Assembly: GCA_963662605.1 (NCBI GenBank)
Contig: OY759785.1
Location: 496,001 to 560,000, forward strand
Direction of reading: 5' to 3'
DNA length: 64,000 nucleotides
Source of the DNA: G963662605 sp963662605
GTDB lineage: Bacteria; Bacteroidota; Ignavibacteria; Ignavibacteriales; Ignavibacteriaceae
Shown here: piece by piece, positions 9,227-16,911 of the stretch
Layout of the letters: each line of letters starts with the position of its first letter
Numbering within the stretch: the first letter of the stretch is position 1
The notes under the pieces: model-generated
Databases searched by the model: none
Seen by the model: the letters and a program-made list of their open reading frames with translations, nothing else
Told to the model about the DNA's origin: nothing
Translations under genes and position numbers: made by a program

Positions 9227-10299
9227 GAGTACTTGATGTATTGCGGGTTTTGTTTATACCGCTTATTCCGGTATACGCGCTTGTTGTTGCGGTAAGAAAT
9301 TACCTGTTTAACCGCGGAATACTGAAAACCAAAGCGGTTAACTCGTTCGTTATTTCCATTGGGAATCTAACGACAGGCGGATCGGGAAAATCCCCGTTTA
9401 CCATCAAGGTGACCAATATGCTGAAAAGCATGGGACTGCGCGTCGCTGTTTTAAGCCGCGGGTACGGCAGGGACTCCGAAGGTTACTTGCTGGTCTCTGA
9501 CGGCAAGCAGGTATATGCCAAGGTAGATGAGGCCGGAGATGAAATGCTGCAAACCGTATACAACTGCGACGTTCCTGCGGCAGTGAGTGAAGACCGTATC
9601 ATCGGAGCTGAAGAGCTGCTCGATGATTTTTCACCGGACGCACTTGTGCTTGATGATGCGTATCAGCACAGATACATTGACCGTAATGTGAATATCGTGA
9701 TATTCGATCAGCGGTTCTTTACCAGACGGAACGGACTGCGCCGGTTGATGCTGCCGACAGGTGATTTGCGTGAGCCGGTTACAGAAGTTAAACGCGCTGA
9801 CTGCGTTATTATAAACAGGAAATTTTCCGCTAAGGCCGAAATACCTGAGCGCTATATGAAATTGTTGAATACTAAACCCGTATTTAACGCGCACTATAAA
9901 ACAGTCGGATTTTTAGATGTCCGCAATGATGAGTTTTTCCCTGCGGCAGAATTTCAGGGACAAAAAAGTCTGCTGGTATGCGGCATTGCAAACCCGCATT
10001 CGTTTATAACCGCTATGGAATCATTCAATATTTCCACTGATGAAAGATTGATATTCGCGGATCACAAATTATATACGAATGAAGAAGTACAGCAGATACG
10101 CAAAGTGTTCTATGATAAAAATTGTTATTCGGTGATAACAACGGAAAAAGATTCCGTTAAACTTTCGCAGTTCAGTAAAGAGTTGGACGACATTGACATC
10201 TATTATTTGAAGATAGAAATGCAGTTGGAAGAAGAAGATAAGTTTAAAGACTATCTCAACGGAAAATGGCAGGAATATAAGCAAAGGAAAATTCAATAA
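9223..10299 (+). CDS. lpxK: Tetraacyldisaccharide 4'-kinase
   Basis: Kinase of 358 residues that phosphorylates the 4' position of the lipid A precursor disaccharide at the inner membrane. An N-terminal membrane segment is followed by the atypical P-loop GNLTTGGSGKSPF (about residues 47-59), then LSRGYGR, GDEMLQ, LDDAYQHR and LLPTGDLREP, all characteristic of LpxK, and TTEKDSVKL near the C-terminus. ATG overlaps the stop of the acyltransferase gene (ATGA). It is the last gene of the run before a 110-base gap. Later steps (waaA, lpxL/M) are not in this window. Confidence 0.96.
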   Translation: MRVLDVLRVLFIPLIPVYALVVAVRNYLFNRGILKTKAVNSFVISIGNLTTGGSGKSPFTIKVTNMLKSMGLRVAVLSRGYGRDSEGYLLVSDGKQVYAKVDEAGDEMLQTVYNCDVPAAVSEDRIIGAEELLDDFSPDALVLDDAYQHRYIDRNVNIVIFDQRFFTRRNGLRRLMLPTGDLREPVTEVKRADCVIINRKFSAKAEIPERYMKLLNTKPVFNAHYKTVGFLDVRNDEFFPAAEFQGQKSLLVCGIANPHSFITAMESFNISTDERLIFADHKLYTNEEVQQIRKVFYDKNCYSVITTEKDSVKLSQFSKELDDIDIYYLKIEMQLEEEDKFKDYLNGKWQEYKQRKIQ

Positions 10300-10409
10300 A
10301 CGCCGTCACCTTGTGCCGGCATATGTTACTAAAAGAATAAATCACAACCGGAATAACCCACTGGGAACCGGAGTTATTTTCATTAAATACTCATAGGAGA
10401 ATATTAGTT

Positions 10410-13166
10410 ATGGCATCGAGTAAATCCTCGAAATATGTTTACTTCTTCGGAGGTAAAAAAGCTGACGGAAAAGCCGACATGAAGGCTCTTCTCGGCGGTA
10501 AGGGTGCTAACCTGGCCGAAATGGTTAACATCGGAATACCTGTACCTGCAGGATTCACCATTTCTACAGATGTGTGTACTTATTATTATAAGAATAAGAA
10601 TACATACCCGAAAGAATTAAAGAAACAGGTTGCCGATTCATTGGCGCGCGTTGAAAAAGTAATGGGCGCAAAATTCGGAGACAAAAAAAATCCGTTACTA
10701 CTCTCTATCCGCAGCGGTGCAAGAGCATCAATGCCCGGCATGATGGACACCATTCTTAACCTCGGTTTGAATGATGTTACTGTTGAAGGCGTTATCAAAA
10801 ACACCAACAACCCGCGCTTTGCTTATGATTCATACCGCCGTTTCGTACAGATGTACGGCGATGTCGTTCTCGGATTAAAGCCGGTTGACAAAAAAGATCA
10901 CGATCCTTTCGAAGTTATTCTCGAAAAGAAAAAAGCTGATCGTAAAGTTCAGTTTGATACTGAATTGACTGCTGAAGACTTAAAAGAACTCGTTGCCGAA
11001 TTCAAAGCTGAGATCAAAAAGAAAACCGGCAAAACATTCCCAAGCAATCCGGAAGAACAACTCTGGGGTGCTGTAGGCGCAGTATTTGGTTCATGGATGA
11101 ACGACCGCGCTATCATTTACCGCAAATTGAACGGCATTCCTGAATCATGGGGAACTGCGGTTAACGTTCAGTCAATGGTATTTGGTAACATGGGTATGGA
11201 TTCAGGTACGGGCGTTGCTTTTACCCGTGATGCTGCTTCCGGTGAAAACATTTTCTACGGCGAATATCTCTTCAACGCACAAGGCGAAGACGTAGTTGCC
11301 GGTATCCGCACACCGCTCCCGATATCAGATTTGAAAAAAGATAATCCAAGAATTTACAAAGAGCTTGACGGCTATCGTAAAACTCTTGAAAAACACTATA
11401 CCGATATGATGGACGTTGAGTTCACCATTCAACAGGGCAAACTCTGGATGTTACAGTGCCGTGTTGGTAAGAGAACAGGTCTTGCTGCGGTTAAAATCGC
11501 TCTTGACATGGTTGAAGAAAAATTGATTTCGAAAGAAGAAGCTCTTCTCAGAATCGAACCGAACCAGTTGAATCAGCTGCTCCGTCCGGTATTCGACAAT
11601 AAAGAAAAACAAAAAGCTATTGCAGACGGTAAACTTCTTGCAAAAGGCTTGAACGCAGGCCCCGGTGCTGCAAGCGGTAAAGTTGCTTTGAGCGCTGAAG
11701 ATGCTTACAAGATGGCAGAAAAAGGCGACAAAGTTATCCTCGTTCGTATTGAAACCTCACCCGAAGATATCAAAGGTATGAACGCTTCAGAAGGTATTCT
11801 TACGGCACGCGGCGGTATGACCTCACACGCTGCTCTCGTTGCCCGTCAGATGGGTAAAGTTTGCGTAGCAGGCTGCGGTAAACTCCTTATTGATTATCAT
11901 GCCGGAACAATGAAAGTTGAAGGCAAAGATCTCGTTGTTAAAGAAGGTGAATACATTTCAATTGACGGAACAACAGGCGAAGTTATCATGGGTAAAATCA
12001 ACACCAAACCTTCAGAGGTTGTTGAAGTACTCATTAACAAAACACTTGATCCTAAAAAATCAAAAGTTTATCGTCAGTATGCTTCATTAATGAAATGGGC
12101 AGACGAATACCGAAGACTCGGCATCAGAACAAATGCAGATCAGCCTGATCAGGCTTTGAACGCAGTTGCATTCGGCGCTGAAGGTATCGGCCTCTGCCGT
12201 ACCGAGCACATGTTCTTCGGCGGCGATCGTATTCTCTCCGTACGCAAAATGATTGTTTCTGAAACCGTTGAAGCAAGAAAAGCAGCTCTTGCGGAAATTC
12301 TTCCTTACCAAAGAGAAGATTTCTATGGTATCTTCAAAGCGATGAAGGGACGCCCAGTTACCGTCAGAACTTTGGATCCGCCATTGCATGAGTTCTTACC
12401 TCACCAGGAAAAAGAAATCAAAGAACTTGCTTCAGCATTGAATATCACTGTTGAAAAAGTTAAAGCAAAAATCGAATCACTGCATGAATTCAATCCGATG
12501 CTCGGTTTCCGCGGATGCCGTCTCGGTGTTATGTATCCTGAAATCACTGAAATGCAGGCGCGCGCTATTTTTGAAGCCGCTGCAAAAGCAATGAAAGCAG
12601 GAATCAAAGTTAAACCTGAAATCATGATCCCTCTCGTAAGCGACGTTAAAGAGCTTAAATTGCAGAAGGACATCGTTGATGCTCAGGCAAAAGCAGTTAT
12701 GGCTGAGAAGAAAGTTAAGATTCAGTATTTGGTTGGTACCATGATTGAGCTGCCTCGTGCCGCTTTGGTTGCCGACGAAATCGCAACTCTTGCTGAATTC
12801 TTCTCGTTCGGTACAAACGATCTTACCCAGACAACATTCGGTCTTTCAAGAGATGACGCCGGTATGTTCCTCCCGAAATATGTCGAGAGAGAAATTTTAC
12901 CAAGCGATCCTTTCGAGGCTCTTGATCAGAATGGTGTTGGTAAATTGGTTGAAATCGGTGTTCAAAAAGGCCGCTCAACACGTAAAGACCTGAAAATTGG
13001 TATTTGCGGCGAGCATGGCGGTGAGCCGAGCTCAGTAGAGTTCTGCCACAGAGCCGGCTTGAACTACGTAAGTTGTTCACCGTTCCGTGTACCTATCGCA
13101 CGTCTTGCTGCAGCCAGAGCAGTTGTCGCTGAACGCGCTGCTGCTAAAAAGAGCAAGAAAAAATAA
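10410..13166 (+). CDS. ppdK: Pyruvate, phosphate dikinase
   Basis: Enzyme of 918 residues that interconverts pyruvate, ATP and phosphate with phosphoenolpyruvate, AMP and pyrophosphate, used for gluconeogenesis or pyrophosphate-linked glycolysis. Three modules are seen: an N-terminal ATP-grasp domain (FGGKKADGK, GGKGANLAEM, SIRSGARASMPGMMDT), a swivelling phosphohistidine domain with GGMTSHAALVAR (about residues 468-479; His is phosphorylated, the preceding Thr is the site used by regulatory proteins), and a C-terminal PEP-binding barrel (GTNDLTQTTFG, CGEHGG with the catalytic Cys). The length fits the family. AGGAG lies 11-15 bases upstream of ATG 10410. It appears monocistronic, with its own terminator. 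No PpdK regulatory protein gene is nearby. Confidence 0.97.
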   Translation: MASSKSSKYVYFFGGKKADGKADMKALLGGKGANLAEMVNIGIPVPAGFTISTDVCTYYYKNKNTYPKELKKQVADSLARVEKVMGAKFGDKKNPLLLSIRSGARASMPGMMDTILNLGLNDVTVEGVIKNTNNPRFAYDSYRRFVQMYGDVVLGLKPVDKKDHDPFEVILEKKKADRKVQFDTELTAEDLKELVAEFKAEIKKKTGKTFPSNPEEQLWGAVGAVFGSWMNDRAIIYRKLNGIPESWGTAVNVQSMVFGNMGMDSGTGVAFTRDAASGENIFYGEYLFNAQGEDVVAGIRTPLPISDLKKDNPRIYKELDGYRKTLEKHYTDMMDVEFTIQQGKLWMLQCRVGKRTGLAAVKIALDMVEEKLISKEEALLRIEPNQLNQLLRPVFDNKEKQKAIADGKLLAKGLNAGPGAASGKVALSAEDAYKMAEKGDKVILVRIETSPEDIKGMNASEGILTARGGMTSHAALVARQMGKVCVAGCGKLLIDYHAGTMKVEGKDLVVKEGEYISIDGTTGEVIMGKINTKPSEVVEVLINKTLDPKKSKVYRQYASLMKWADEYRRLGIRTNADQPDQALNAVAFGAEGIGLCRTEHMFFGGDRILSVRKMIVSETVEARKAALAEILPYQREDFYGIFKAMKGRPVTVRTLDPPLHEFLPHQEKEIKELASALNITVEKVKAKIESLHEFNPMLGFRGCRLGVMYPEITEMQARAIFEAAAKAMKAGIKVKPEIMIPLVSDVKELKLQKDIVDAQAKAVMAEKKVKIQYLVGTMIELPRAALVADEIATLAEFFSFGTNDLTQTTFGLSRDDAGMFLPKYVEREILPSDPFEALDQNGVGKLVEIGVQKGRSTRKDLKIGICGEHGGEPSSVEFCHRAGLNYVSCSPFRVPIARLAAARAVVAERAAAKKSKKK

Positions 13167-13180
13167 GGTAATTATCAGCG

Positions 13181-13224
13181 GGGGCAGAAACTAATAGAAT
13201 GTTTTTCTGCCCCGGGCTGTTTTT
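13181..13224 (+). terminator. Intrinsic terminator after ppdK
   Basis: A 10-base-pair perfect stem (GGGGCAGAAA at 13181-13190 with TTTCTGCCCC at 13204-13213) closes a 13-base loop and is followed by TTTTT at 13220-13224, 15 bases after the ppdK stop. This is a good rho-independent terminator for ppdK. Confidence 0.75.
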
Positions 13225-13265
13225 ATCATCGGCATTTTTCCTTAACGATAAGGAACGATGATAAA
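13222..13265 (+). other. Second long hairpin in the ppdK-queA spacer
   Basis: TTTATCATCG (13222-13231) pairs perfectly with CGATGATAAA (13256-13265); inside it TTCCTTA pairs with TAAGGAA around an ACGA tetraloop, with an asymmetric GCAT bulge. It begins within the T-run of the ppdK terminator and ends 27 bases before the queA start. It could be a leader hairpin of queA or a second terminator; no riboswitch consensus is recognised. Confidence 0.5.
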
Positions 13266-13292
13266 GTTTTTAAAACAATAAAAGGTACATAG

Positions 13293-14327
13293 ATGAAGTT
13301 ATCTGATTTTAGTTATAATTTACCAAAGACCGGTATTGCAAAATATCCCGTTACTCCCCGTGATAAGGCAAAGCTTCTGGTTCTTGACCGTGAAAACCAA
13401 ACGGTTGAATCCAAAGTTTTTACCGATGTTACGGATTACATTGAGCCCGGTGATGTTGTTGTCGTAAATGAAACACGCGTGTTTCAAGCCCGGTTGTTTG
13501 GAAGAAAAGAGAAAACGCAGGCAAAGATTGAAGTCTTTTTGCTGCGGGAACTGAATGCACACGAGTGCATTTGGGACGTTATTGTTGATCCCGCGAGAAA
13601 AGTCCGCATCGGTAATAAGATTTATTTTACCGACGATCTCTGGTGCGAAATCATTGATAACACTACTTCACGGGGAAGAACAGTACGCTTTAATCAGGCA
13701 ACTGATATATTCAAAGCAGTTGAAAAGATCGGCGTTACTCCGCTTCCACCGTATATTAAACGCGATGCAGAACCTGCAGACCGCGAAAATTATCAGACCG
13801 TGTATGCAAAGACCGACGGCTCCGTTGCTGCTCCCACAGCAGGTTTACACTTCACCAGTAAATTATTGGAGAAGGTAAAGAAAAAAGGAGTTGATGTCGT
13901 TCCGGTTCTTCTTCACATCGGACTCGGAACATTCCGTCCGGTTGAGGTTGAAGACTTAACCAAACATAAAATGGACTCTGAATTTTTCGAAATCCCAAAA
14001 GATTCTGCGGAACGCATCAATAAGGCGATCCATAATCATAAGCGTGTTATCGTTGTTGGTACAAGTACCGTTCGTGCACTTGAATCATCCGTAACAGCCG
14101 ACGGATTTGTCCGCCCGAATCGAGGATGGACGGATAAGTTTATTTATCCTCCGTACGAGTTTCGTATTACAAAGCGGCTCATCACTAATTTCCATACTCC
14201 GGAGTCAACCCTTCTTATGCTTGTCAGCGCTTTCGGTGGAACAGAGTTCGTTATGAAAGCATACAAGAAAGCATTAAAGGAAGGATACCGATTCCTGAGC
14301 TTTGGCGACGCGATGCTGCTGAAATGA
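13293..14327 (+). CDS. queA: tRNA preQ1(34) S-adenosylmethionine ribosyltransferase-isomerase
   Basis: QueA of 344 residues transfers and isomerises the ribosyl group of SAM onto preQ1 at the wobble base of tRNA, making epoxyqueuosine. Typical stretches are visible: LSDFSYNLPKTGIAKYP at the N-terminus, VVVNETRVFQARLFG, GVTPLPPYIKR, YQTVYAKTDGSVAAPTAGLHFT, HIGLGTFRPV and LITNFHTPESTLLMLVSAF. The full expected length is present. The stop overlaps the ispD start (ATGA at 14324), so the two are co-translated although their pathways differ. Other queuosine genes are not in the window. Confidence 0.96.
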   Translation: MKLSDFSYNLPKTGIAKYPVTPRDKAKLLVLDRENQTVESKVFTDVTDYIEPGDVVVVNETRVFQARLFGRKEKTQAKIEVFLLRELNAHECIWDVIVDPARKVRIGNKIYFTDDLWCEIIDNTTSRGRTVRFNQATDIFKAVEKIGVTPLPPYIKRDAEPADRENYQTVYAKTDGSVAAPTAGLHFTSKLLEKVKKKGVDVVPVLLHIGLGTFRPVEVEDLTKHKMDSEFFEIPKDSAERINKAIHNHKRVIVVGTSTVRALESSVTADGFVRPNRGWTDKFIYPPYEFRITKRLITNFHTPESTLLMLVSAFGGTEFVMKAYKKALKEGYRFLSFGDAMLLK

Positions 14328-15001
14328 GTGTAACAGTCGTTATACCCGCTGCCGGAGCGGGCATTCGTATGGGTACCCCTTTGCCGAAACAGTACATGAA
14401 GGTACACGGCAAAGAACTTATTGTCTATACAATGGAAGTCTTTCAGAAAAATAAAGCGGTTAATGACATTGTCATTGCCGCGCATCCGGATTATTTTCCG
14501 CTGATTGAAAGGCTCAAGAAAAAATACGGCATTACTAAACTCACCGCAATTGTAAAGGGAGGAAAGGAACGGCAGGACTCTGTCTCTGCCGCACTTACCT
14601 CCCTTTCTTTATTATCCTCAGACCTCGTAGCTGTTCATGATGCCGCACGTCCGCTGCTGCCGCAGGCGGTTTTAACAAACGCTGTTAAGATTGCGAAGGA
14701 AAAAGGCAGCGCCTTAGTGTGCATCAAGGCACGCGACACATTGTTACAGACCTCTCAAAATTCCACGAAATATGTAGACCGTTCGAACGTGTATTATGTG
14801 CAAACCCCGCAGATATTCCAATACGGACAATTGATGAAGGCAATGGAAAAAGCCCGGAAAGAAAAATTCATCGGCACCGATGAATCCATGCTTATGCGTC
14901 GTGCAAAATTCCATGTCGAGATTGTCGAAGGCTCAATGCTCAACTTCAAAGTTACCACTAAAGAAGATTTAGACCTGCTGAGAAAACTCACCGGTAAATA
15001 A
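14324..15001 (+). CDS. ispD: 2-C-methyl-D-erythritol 4-phosphate cytidylyltransferase
   Basis: IspD of 225 residues catalyses the CTP-dependent third step of the MEP isoprenoid pathway. The nucleotidyltransferase signature AAGAGIRMGTPLPKQYMKV is at residues 8-26, followed by VKGGKERQDSVSAAL and VAVHDAARPLL; YVQTPQIFQY and GTDESML lie in the C-terminal half. It overlaps queA by four bases (ATGA). Presence of IspD implies isoprenoid synthesis by the MEP route, consistent with the prenyl-lipid enzyme encoded at 23.0-23.9 kb. Other MEP genes such as ispF are not adjacent. Confidence 0.95.
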   Translation: MSVTVVIPAAGAGIRMGTPLPKQYMKVHGKELIVYTMEVFQKNKAVNDIVIAAHPDYFPLIERLKKKYGITKLTAIVKGGKERQDSVSAALTSLSLLSSDLVAVHDAARPLLPQAVLTNAVKIAKEKGSALVCIKARDTLLQTSQNSTKYVDRSNVYYVQTPQIFQYGQLMKAMEKARKEKFIGTDESMLMRRAKFHVEIVEGSMLNFKVTTKEDLDLLRKLTGK

Positions 15002-15309
15002 TTTTGAGTTTTAAGTGTTCAATGTTTAATGGGGGAGGAGCAGGAGGAAGTGCATAGTCCAAGGTCCAAGGTACAAAGTCCGAAGTTCGTAGTCAAGTAG
15101 AGCCAATCGCCACCAAACAACCTTAATATCCACTCATAAGCAATATTATCATAAAAATTACCGCCAAAGCGGTATAAACACCCGTTATATTCTGACTGCA
15201 TTTCAGTTTTACAAAATTATAATAAACAATTACCGTTATAAAAGTAAAACAATAGAACAAAAAATTATTATATTTGTACAGATAAATTTATATACATAAA
15301 AATCCCGTT
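15002..15309. other. Non-coding 308-base region upstream of the HipBST-like operon
   Basis: No coding sequence is seen. The region holds a period-7 tandem repeat (15056-15097), a short hairpin TACCGC-CAAA-GCGGTA (15159-15174), and AT-rich DNA before the hipB-like gene. An octamer TATATTTG at 15269-15276 matches the Bacteroidota -7 element, but no good -33 element lies at the right spacing. TTACCGCC (15158), TTACCGTT (15230) and a reverse-strand TTACCGCC (15312-15319) could be repressor sites. Confidence 0.5.
15056..15097. repeat. Period-7 tandem repeat (AGTCCAA family), about 6 units
   Basis: Six consecutive heptamers read AGTCCAA, GGTCCAA, GGTACAA, AGTCCGA, AGTTCGT, AGTCAAG. The same unit order (AGTCCAA..AGTACAA, AGTCCGA) recurs at 44319-44367, so this is a dispersed degenerate microsatellite. 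It lies just downstream of ispD. Confidence 0.8.
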
Positions 15310-15540
15310 ATGGCGGTAAATATGAAAAATATTGATACTCCAACTGATATTTCAGAAATGGTGATCAACCATAGAAAAAAGAGTGGTTTAAGCCGTAATC
15401 AACTTTCTATGCTCTCCGGAATTGGCAAGACAGCGATTTACGATATTGAGCATGGGAAGTCAACATATCAGATTGATACTCTTTTGAAACTATTGGCGGT
15501 TTTGAATATTAAGCTTTATGCGAAAGGGGCAATTGAATGA
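15310..15540 (+). CDS. HipB-like Xre-family antitoxin/transcriptional repressor
   Basis: Small DNA-binding protein of 76 residues with one helix-turn-helix of the Cro/C1 (Xre) type: VINHRKKSGLSRNQLSMLSGIGKTAIYDIEHG..TYQIDTLLKLL. In Hip modules the HipB protein binds operators and represses the operon, usually as a dimer. An alternative start is ATG 15322, which would leave the upstream TTACCGCC-like motif (reverse strand 15312-15319) outside the coding region. Its stop overlaps the start of the next gene (ATGA at 15537), and a kinase gene follows, which identifies the operon as a HipB-HipS-HipT-type set. Confidence 0.85.
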   Translation: MAVNMKNIDTPTDISEMVINHRKKSGLSRNQLSMLSGIGKTAIYDIEHGKSTYQIDTLLKLLAVLNIKLYAKGAIE

Positions 15541-15851
15541 GAAAAGCGAAAATATATAATTTCGATATTCCCTGTGGTGTACTGGAAGAAGTAATTCCGG
15601 GTAAACAATACACATTCAGGTATATTGAGAACTATTCAGGCGCCCCGGTTTCGTTAACCATGCCGGTTGCAAACAAAGAATATACCTTTGATGAGTTTCC
15701 GCCGTTTTTCGATGGCCTCTTGCCGGAAGGATTTAACCTTGAGGCAATGTGCAGACGGTTGAAAATTGATAAAGATGATGCGTTTGGGCAACTCCGTGTT
15801 TCAGGAAAAGATGTTGTCGGTTCAGTGTCGGTGGAGCCATACGATGAATAG
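15537..15851 (+). CDS. HipS-like protein (stand-alone HipA N-terminal subdomain)
   Basis: Protein of 104 residues corresponding only to the N-terminal subdomain 1 of HipA. Recognisable features are YSGAPVSLTMPV, FPPFFDGLLPEGFNLEAMCRRLKI and DDAFGQLRVSGKDVVGSVSV, which match the end of that subdomain in full-length HipA proteins. In the split HipBST systems described from enteropathogenic E. coli, HipS is the component that neutralises the HipT kinase. Here the gene overlaps both neighbours (4 bases with hipB-like, 8 bases with the kinase gene), fitting fixed-ratio expression. Antitoxin activity is inferred from that family precedent. Confidence 0.8.
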   Translation: MRKAKIYNFDIPCGVLEEVIPGKQYTFRYIENYSGAPVSLTMPVANKEYTFDEFPPFFDGLLPEGFNLEAMCRRLKIDKDDAFGQLRVSGKDVVGSVSVEPYDE

Positions 15852-16773
15852 ATGTCCGATAACCTATGAAGAAATACAGGATGGCCTATACTCAACGGCT
15901 GGCTTAAAAAAATTAAACAACCGACTTACAGAACTGCGGCCGCTTGCATATACAACGGAGCAGTTACTGGAAGAATCAGCAGCCCGCAGCGGGAAAATTT
16001 CGATTGAAGGTATTCAGCCGAAATTAAGCGCCATTCTTTCTGTTCGCAATTCTGCATTTACTCTGGCAGATCACAAAGCATTAATCATCATTAAGCCACA
16101 GCAGCCCGTGTATGAACATGTTCCGGAGAATGAAGATTTGACCATGCGATTGGCAGAAGCCGCAGGCATTGAGGTCCCTTTGCACGGACTACTTTATGAT
16201 AAAGAGGGGAAACTCCATTACTTCATCAGGCGGTTTGACAGAACCCAGTCCAGAAGGAAGATCGCTGTTGAAGATTTCGCACAGCTGAGCGGCAGAAACA
16301 GAAATACAAAATACGATTCGAGCATGGAGAATGTCGCTGCGGTAATAGAGCAATATTGTACATTCCCGGTGCTTGAGAAAATGAAGCTTTTTAAGTTGAC
16401 ACTATTCAATTATCTAACAGGCAATGAGGATATGCACCTGAAGAACTTCAGTTTAATAACAGTGAACCACATAGTGAAACTCTCCCCTGCATATGATTTG
16501 TTAAACACCAGCATCATTCTTAAAAATCCACAGGAAGAAATTGCCCTTCCAATACGAGGTAAGAAAAGAAATCTGTCCAAAGGTGATTTATTAGACTATT
16601 ACGGAAAGGGACGACTGAACTTACATGAGAATGCCGTGTATGCTGTTATCGCGGAATTGGCACAAGCAGTTCCCGAATGGATTGCATTGATTTCAAAGTC
16701 ATTTCTCGCGGAAGAAACAAAGAGTGCGTATATATCGCTTCTTCAAAACCGCTTTTCTGTTTTGTTTGGTTGA
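15844..16773 (+). CDS. HipT-like serine/threonine kinase toxin
   Basis: Kinase of 309 residues that lacks the HipA N-terminal subdomain, as HipT proteins do. The N-terminus CPITYEEIQ..YSTAGLKKL is typical of stand-alone HipT. The Gly-rich loop reads S53-I-E55-G56-I-Q58-P-K60, the ATP-contacting stretch ALIIIKP and FIRRFDR follow, the catalytic segment is N194-E-D196-M-H-L-K-N201 and the metal-binding motif is SPAYD218. E. coli HipT phosphorylates tryptophanyl-tRNA synthetase; the target here is unknown. The start at 15844 is chosen because it begins just inside the hipS-like gene in another frame; an in-frame ATG at 15766 would add 26 unconserved residues. All catalytic residues are intact, so the toxin is probably active. 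Confidence 0.85.
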   Translation: MNRCPITYEEIQDGLYSTAGLKKLNNRLTELRPLAYTTEQLLEESAARSGKISIEGIQPKLSAILSVRNSAFTLADHKALIIIKPQQPVYEHVPENEDLTMRLAEAAGIEVPLHGLLYDKEGKLHYFIRRFDRTQSRRKIAVEDFAQLSGRNRNTKYDSSMENVAAVIEQYCTFPVLEKMKLFKLTLFNYLTGNEDMHLKNFSLITVNHIVKLSPAYDLLNTSIILKNPQEEIALPIRGKKRNLSKGDLLDYYGKGRLNLHENAVYAVIAELAQAVPEWIALISKSFLAEETKSAYISLLQNRFSVLFG

Positions 16774-16869
16774 CTAAAACGAGCGCAGAATATACGCATA
16801 AGTAATGCATATAGAATGAATCTATGGAGCGGCATTCACCACTAAAAGGTTGACGTGGCTATCAATAAC

Positions 16870-16887
16870 TCCGTCATTTATGACGGA
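16870..16887. other. Short hairpin between convergent genes
   Basis: TCCGTCA (16870-16876) pairs with TGACGGA (16881-16887) around a TTTA loop. It lies between the 3' ends of the HipT-like kinase gene (+) and the nucleoside transporter gene (-). There is no strong T-run on either side, so termination is only a possibility. Confidence 0.4.
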
Positions 16888-16911
16888 GACGAGACATCGG
16901 GGTTCTATCAC

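Noticed and set aside
10300..10409. Possible hairpin AATAACCC..GTTATT between lpxK and ppdK
   Set aside because: The pairing is weak and asymmetric with no T-run; not supported as a terminator.
15056..15097. Period-7 repeats as a CRISPR array
   Set aside because: The units are contiguous heptamers without spacers and no cas gene is present.
15537..16773. HipS-like and HipT-like genes as a frameshifted ordinary hipA pseudogene
   Set aside because: Each part has its own start in a typical overlap, the kinase has the stand-alone HipT N-terminus with CPITYE, and all catalytic motifs are intact, so a split system is the better reading. A sequencing error is not fully excluded.
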